Assembly: GCA_025757845.1 (NCBI GenBank) | Contig: CP107211.1 | Location: forward strand, 682,001 to 746,000 | From: Oscillospiraceae bacterium | GTDB lineage: Bacteria; Bacillota; Clostridia; Oscillospirales; Ruminococcaceae | DNA: 64,000 nt | Reading direction: 5' to 3' | Shown: positions 60,744-64,000 of the stretch, piece after piece | How the letters are laid out: the number at the start of each line of letters is the position of its first letter | Numbering within the stretch: the first letter of the stretch is position 1 | The notes under the pieces: generated by a model | What the model saw: the letters and a program-made list of their open reading frames with translations, nothing else | Databases searched by the model: none | Told to the model about the DNA's origin: nothing | Program-made: the position numbers and the translations under genes

Positions 60744-61937
60744 ATGATGAAACAACAAACGATGCCCCGCCGCCTGCTCTGCGCGGTGTGCGCCGTGGTG
60801 CTGCTGGTATCGGCAGTGCCGGCCGCATGGGCTGCAGAGCCGGACGCGGATACTGCCGCACCGGTGCAGAGCCTGACCGCTTCGGAAGCGACCGAGATGC
60901 AGCAGGCAGACGCCGCCGTTACCGCCCTGACCGACAGTGCGGACTACGCCGCCATGTCGGCGGCGGACCGCAAGGCAGCGGCGCTGGAACAGCTGGACGA
61001 CCTGGTGCAGCAGGGGCTGGTGGCAAAGGGCTCTATTTATGCCGACGAGGAAAACGGCATGGTGAGCTTCTCCTACAGCTGCGGTGCGCTGGGCGGCATC
61101 CTGCTGGAGGACCCGGATGAGGGAAATACCGCTGCCGACCTGCAGCTGGCAGAGGCAGCACAGCAGACCGCGCAGAACGGCACCTATGGCACCGCGATGC
61201 TGTACTATGCCTTTGACGACACGGTCAACAGCAGCCGCTACCCCAACTACGCCTATATGCAGAGCTACTGGACCTCGGTGGGGCTGGACACCAAACTGGA
61301 CACGACGGTGACTGTGGCCGATCTGCGCCGCATGAACAACTACGACCTGTGCGTGCTGAGCACTCACGGTGCCTATTATACCTACGAGTACGGCTGGCTG
61401 TGGAAGCGCACGGCCACCGCGCCTGTGCTGCTGCTGACCGAGAAATCCACCTTCTGGAACGATCTGCGCTACGGCATGGACCTGCTGAACCACCGCATCA
61501 TCAAGGTGAACGGGGCCTATGCCGTCACGGCGGGGTTCTTCCGGGCGGCTTATCGCAGCGGTGCGCTGAAGGACACGATCATTCTGTCGGAGACCTGTGA
61601 GTTCTACGGCAAGAGCGGGCATCTGGACACTTCCATGGCGGATGCGCTGCTGTCCGGCGGTGCGGTCTGTGTGGTGGGCTATGTGAACAATGTGTACACG
61701 GTGTACTCCCGCAGCATGCTGTGGGCGACTGTAAACCGCCTGCTGGCGGGAGATACGGTGCGCGAAGCCGTGGACTTCGGCCTGAACCTGTACGGTGCGG
61801 ATGATATCATCTGGTACAACAATCAGGGCGGGCGGCGGCCCCACGCGGTGGCGTCTTTCCCGGTATTGAGCGGCGATCAGAATGCCCGGCTGCGGGCCGT
61901 GCAGGCTGCGGCCGACAGCACGCAGCAGGCTGCCTGA
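60744..61937 (+). CDS. Secreted caspase-like (C25/C11-type) domain protein
   Basis: A 397-residue protein. A signal peptide (RRLLCAVCAVVLLVSAVPAAWA) and a helical propeptide-like region precede a globular domain with a caspase-type dyad. His208 lies in LCVLSTHGAYYT after a hydrophobic strand, and Cys285 in TIILSETCEFYG after another. GAVCVVGYVNNVYTVYS resembles the GAxxVxG strand of CHAT/C25 peptidases. Protease activity is inferred from this pattern only. ATG 60744 follows AAGGA; the frame extends upstream without a ribosome site. Confidence 0.65.
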   Translation: MMKQQTMPRRLLCAVCAVVLLVSAVPAAWAAEPDADTAAPVQSLTASEATEMQQADAAVTALTDSADYAAMSAADRKAAALEQLDDLVQQGLVAKGSIYADEENGMVSFSYSCGALGGILLEDPDEGNTAADLQLAEAAQQTAQNGTYGTAMLYYAFDDTVNSSRYPNYAYMQSYWTSVGLDTKLDTTVTVADLRRMNNYDLCVLSTHGAYYTYEYGWLWKRTATAPVLLLTEKSTFWNDLRYGMDLLNHRIIKVNGAYAVTAGFFRAAYRSGALKDTIILSETCEFYGKSGHLDTSMADALLSGGAVCVVGYVNNVYTVYSRSMLWATVNRLLAGDTVREAVDFGLNLYGADDIIWYNNQGGRRPHAVASFPVLSGDQNARLRAVQAAADSTQQAA

Positions 61938-62030
61938 GCAAAGCTGGCATTGCGCTTTTGCAAAAAGTATACTATACTAAGGGATGGCAGAGCACTGCCA
62001 TCCTTTTTTGATGATTGGGAGGGAAACTCC

Positions 62031-62456
62031 ATGGCAGAATACATCACCCATTCCCGCGCCGAGACGGTGGCGCTGGGCAAGCGCATGGCGGCTGTGCTGC
62101 AGCCCGGGGCACTCATTGCCTTTACCGGGGGGCTGGGCGCAGGCAAAACGGCCTTTACCGAGGGTCTGGCCGAGGGCCTGGGCTGCACCGACCCGGTGAG
62201 CAGCCCCACCTTTGCCATCGTGAACTATTACCGCGGGCCGCGGCCGCTGGCCCACTTTGATCTGTACCGCATTTCCACCGAGAACGATCTGTGCGCGGCC
62301 GGGTTCTATGACTATCTGGATCAGGGGGCCATCGTGGCGGCAGAGTGGAGCGAGAATTTTGCCGACCTGCTGGCACTGGAACAGCCGATCCATGTGAACA
62401 TTGAGCGGGTGGATGAGAATACCCGCAAGATCACCATCGAGGGGGTAGAGGTATGA
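62031..62456 (+). CDS. tsaE: tRNA t6A biosynthesis ATPase TsaE
   Basis: A 141-residue protein: Walker A FTGGLGAGKTAFTEGLAEGLG, SSPTFAIVNYY, HFDLYRI and AAEWSENF are diagnostic. It supports threonylcarbamoyl-adenosine synthesis together with TsaB and TsaD. ATG 62031 follows GGGAGGGAA. It overlaps tsaB by 4 bp. Confidence 0.95.
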   Translation: MAEYITHSRAETVALGKRMAAVLQPGALIAFTGGLGAGKTAFTEGLAEGLGCTDPVSSPTFAIVNYYRGPRPLAHFDLYRISTENDLCAAGFYDYLDQGAIVAAEWSENFADLLALEQPIHVNIERVDENTRKITIEGVEV

Positions 62457-63160
62457 ACATTCTGGCCGTGGACACCGCCGGAAAGACGGCGGGCGTGGCC
62501 CTGCTGCAGGATGACCGCCTGCTGTACGAGGTCTATCTGGACGCGGGCATGACCCACAGCGAGACGCTGATGCCGATGATCGACACCTGCCTGAAAACCT
62601 GCGGCATGACCTGCGCCGACATCGACCTGTATGGCGTGAACGCCGGCCCCGGCAGCTTTACCGGCCTGCGCATCGGTCTGGCCGCTGTCAAAGGCCTGGC
62701 CTTCCCCCGGGAGACGCTGTGCGCGCCGGTTTCCACGCTGGAAGCACTGGCAGCGGCCCACACCGGCGAGGGCACGGTGCTCTGTGCACTGGATGCCCGC
62801 CGCGCGCAGGTGTACAGCGCTGCGTTTGATCTGGCCACCCACCAGCGCCTGCTGGAGGACGATGCCTGCGCCGTGGCGGACCTTGCCCAATTTGTAGAAA
62901 ATTGCAAAAAACCCCTGTTTTTTGTTGGTGATGGCGCATCTCTGTGCTATAATAAATACGGCAGTGTGCCGGGTGTGCTCGAAACGCCCCCGGCCCTGCG
63001 GGGCGGCCGGGCCGCTGCCGTGGCACTGGTGGCCAAGCAGATGGCCGAAGCCGGACAGGCAGTTCTGCCGGAGGCTCTGCTGCCGGATTACCACCGCCTG
63101 AGCCAGGCCGAGCGGGAGCGCGCCGAGCGCCTTGCCGCCGAGGCTGCCGCAAAAGCATAA
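62453..63160 (+). CDS. tsaB: tRNA t6A biosynthesis protein TsaB
   Basis: A 235-residue ASKHA-fold protein: [57 protein letters not shown]. It partners TsaD and TsaE in the t6A37 modification of ANN-decoding tRNAs. Its C-terminus is Ala/Glu-rich. It is coupled to tsaE by ATGA overlap. Confidence 0.95.
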   Translation: MNILAVDTAGKTAGVALLQDDRLLYEVYLDAGMTHSETLMPMIDTCLKTCGMTCADIDLYGVNAGPGSFTGLRIGLAAVKGLAFPRETLCAPVSTLEALAAAHTGEGTVLCALDARRAQVYSAAFDLATHQRLLEDDACAVADLAQFVENCKKPLFFVGDGASLCYNKYGSVPGVLETPPALRGGRAAAVALVAKQMAEAGQAVLPEALLPDYHRLSQAERERAERLAAEAAAKA

Positions 63161-63209
63161 CGTCGTATCCGATAGAAATGGATCTATTGAAAATAAGGAG
63201 CGTGTTTTT

Positions 63210-63836
63210 ATGACCCCGATGATCGTTGAGCATCCGCTGTTGCAGCACAAGATCAGCATCCTGCGCAACAAACAGACCGGCACCAAGGAGTTCCGTGACC
63301 TTGTTGGCGAGATCGCGACTCTGCTGTGCTACGAAGCCACCCGTGACCTGCCTCTGGAGGAAGTGGAGATCGAAACTCCCATTACCATGGCAAAGACCAA
63401 GGTCCTGGCAGGCCGTAAGCTGGCTCTGGTGCCCATCCTGCGCGCCGGCATGGGCATGCTGGACGGCATGCTGACCCTGCTGCCCGCCGCAAAGGTCGGC
63501 TTCATCGGCCTGTACCGCGACGAGGAGACCCTGCAGCCCGTGGAGTACTTCTGCAAGCTGCCCAAGGACATTGCAGAGCGCGACGTTCTGGTCCTGGACC
63601 CGATGCTGGCAACCGGCGGCAGCGCCATTGACGCCATCACCCAGATCAAGAAGCACGGTGCAAAGCGCATCAAGTTCATCGGCTTGATCGCTGCTCCGGA
63701 AGGCATCAAGGCCCTGCACGAGGCACACCCCGATGTGGACATCTACCTCGGTGCACAGGACGACCACCTGAACGAGAACGGCTACATCGTTCCCGGTCTG
63801 GGCGATGCCGGCGACCGTATCTACGGCACCAAGTAA
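63210..63836 (+). CDS. upp: Uracil phosphoribosyltransferase
   Basis: A 208-residue enzyme that makes UMP from uracil and PRPP in pyrimidine salvage. [39 protein letters not shown], and the PRPP loop [14 protein letters not shown] with [13 protein letters not shown] at the end are hallmark blocks. ATG 63210 follows AAGGAG. A terminator follows. Confidence 0.97.
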   Translation: MTPMIVEHPLLQHKISILRNKQTGTKEFRDLVGEIATLLCYEATRDLPLEEVEIETPITMAKTKVLAGRKLALVPILRAGMGMLDGMLTLLPAAKVGFIGLYRDEETLQPVEYFCKLPKDIAERDVLVLDPMLATGGSAIDAITQIKKHGAKRIKFIGLIAAPEGIKALHEAHPDVDIYLGAQDDHLNENGYIVPGLGDAGDRIYGTK

Positions 63837-63861
63837 ATTTGATTGCACACATAACACAAAA

Positions 63862-63894
63862 GGAGCGGCTCCTCGCGGAGCCGCTCCTTTTGTG
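63862..63894. terminator. Terminator after upp
   Basis: AGGAGCGGCTCC-tcgc-GGAGCCGCTCCT, then TTTTG. Confidence 0.93.
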
Positions 63895-63900
63895 TTGTAT

Positions 63901-63951
63901 GAAACCCTCTCAGTCAAAGCCTGATGGCACCGAAGGTGACTGAGAGGGTTC
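63901..63951. repeat. Interspersed hairpin repeat, short form
   Basis: GAACCCTCTCAGTCA-type arm: GAAACCCTCTCAGTCA pairs with TGACTGAGAGGGTTC (one bulged base). Same termini as the 56190 element, but with almost no interior. Confidence 0.8.
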
Positions 63952-63958
63952 GTCTTTT

Positions 63959-64000
63959 TCAGATCTCGGCCAGAATGGCGTCGCCCATGGCGGTGCAGCC
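63959..64000 (-). CDS. Probable 3-isopropylmalate dehydrogenase C-terminus, partial
   Basis: Thirteen codons and a stop on the minus strand, GCTAMGDAILAEI. The MGDAI end resembles LeuB-type isocitrate/isopropylmalate dehydrogenases and would fit beside the ilv genes. The fragment is too short for certainty. Confidence 0.45.
   Translation of the reverse strand, partial: GCTAMGDAILAEI

Overview
The window is a Gram-positive, Clostridia-type chromosome, most likely Faecalibacterium (F. prausnitzii group). The evidence is GC-rich coding sequence, a T-box-controlled ilv operon, a BioY/RidA/DUF815 gene set, and interspersed hairpin repeats of the ACCCTCTCAG...GAGAGGGT type. The genus call is inference from recalled gene content, because no search was run.

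Layout. (1) Positions 1-484 hold the end of an ArsB/NhaD-type permease and a tRNA-Leu(CAG) with its own promoter. (2) Positions 483-2771 hold a small island between two 22-bp copies of the tRNA-Leu 3' end. It carries a macrodomain-class sirtuin, 3-methyladenine DNA glycosylase I and a DUF6061 protein. These three genes sit inside a 173-bp inverted repeat whose arms run right up to the first and last start codons. (3) About 2809-28311 is a 25.5-kb integrative conjugative element (ICE). Its transfer region is Tn1549-like: DUF6017 protein, PcfB, VirD4/TraG, Maff2, VirB6-like protein, PrgI, VirB4, C5-methyltransferase, NlpC/P60 hydrolase, DUF4315, DUF4366, topoisomerase III, ArdC/LtrC-like protein, TTRAP, DinD-like protein, relaxase and MobC. 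Its regulatory segment is Tn916-like: XRE repressor, cysteine-rich KTR protein, sigma factor and Orf8-like protein. A large serine recombinase with TnpW closes the element. The cargo at 23.2-24.7 kb is AT-rich: an RlmN/Cfr-family radical SAM rRNA methyltransferase behind a strong promoter, an 8-codon leader peptide (MLHSMRIR) with an Arg-x-Arg end, and two terminator-type attenuators. (4) At 28309-28451 there is a second, inverted tRNA-Leu copy, 141/143 identical to the first including part of its promoter. Removing the ICE at TGGTGCG would recreate two convergent tRNA-Leu genes sharing one palindromic terminator.

(5) From 28.6 kb on the sequence is ordinary core chromosome with some unusual genes. 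It runs through DUF3592, a trigger-factor C-domain protein, BioY, an ECF sigma/DUF4349 pair, initiator tRNA-fMet, a LysR regulator divergent from a Tat-exported FMN/FAD reductase, a HemW-like protein without its iron-sulfur cysteines, a HAD phosphatase, a deoxyinosine glycosylase and an XpaC-TelA-LemA-TPM operon. After these come threonine ammonia-lyase, an AgrC/LytTR two-component system divergent from two tandem erythromycin-esterase-like proteins, RidA, an SDR and a DUF815 ATPase. The last part holds the T-box-ilvBN-ilvC-ilvD cluster, a sugar transferase, a FtsW/RodA protein, a secreted caspase-like protein, TsaE-TsaB, Upp, and the last 13 codons of a probable leuB.

The branched-chain genes form one pathway: threonine ammonia-lyase feeds 2-oxobutyrate to IlvBN, IlvC and IlvD, and RidA clears the reactive 2-aminoacrylate released by the lyase. 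The most notable candidate system is the antibiotic-responsive-looking leader and attenuator unit driving the KTR/RlmN-Cfr-like pair inside a composite ICE.
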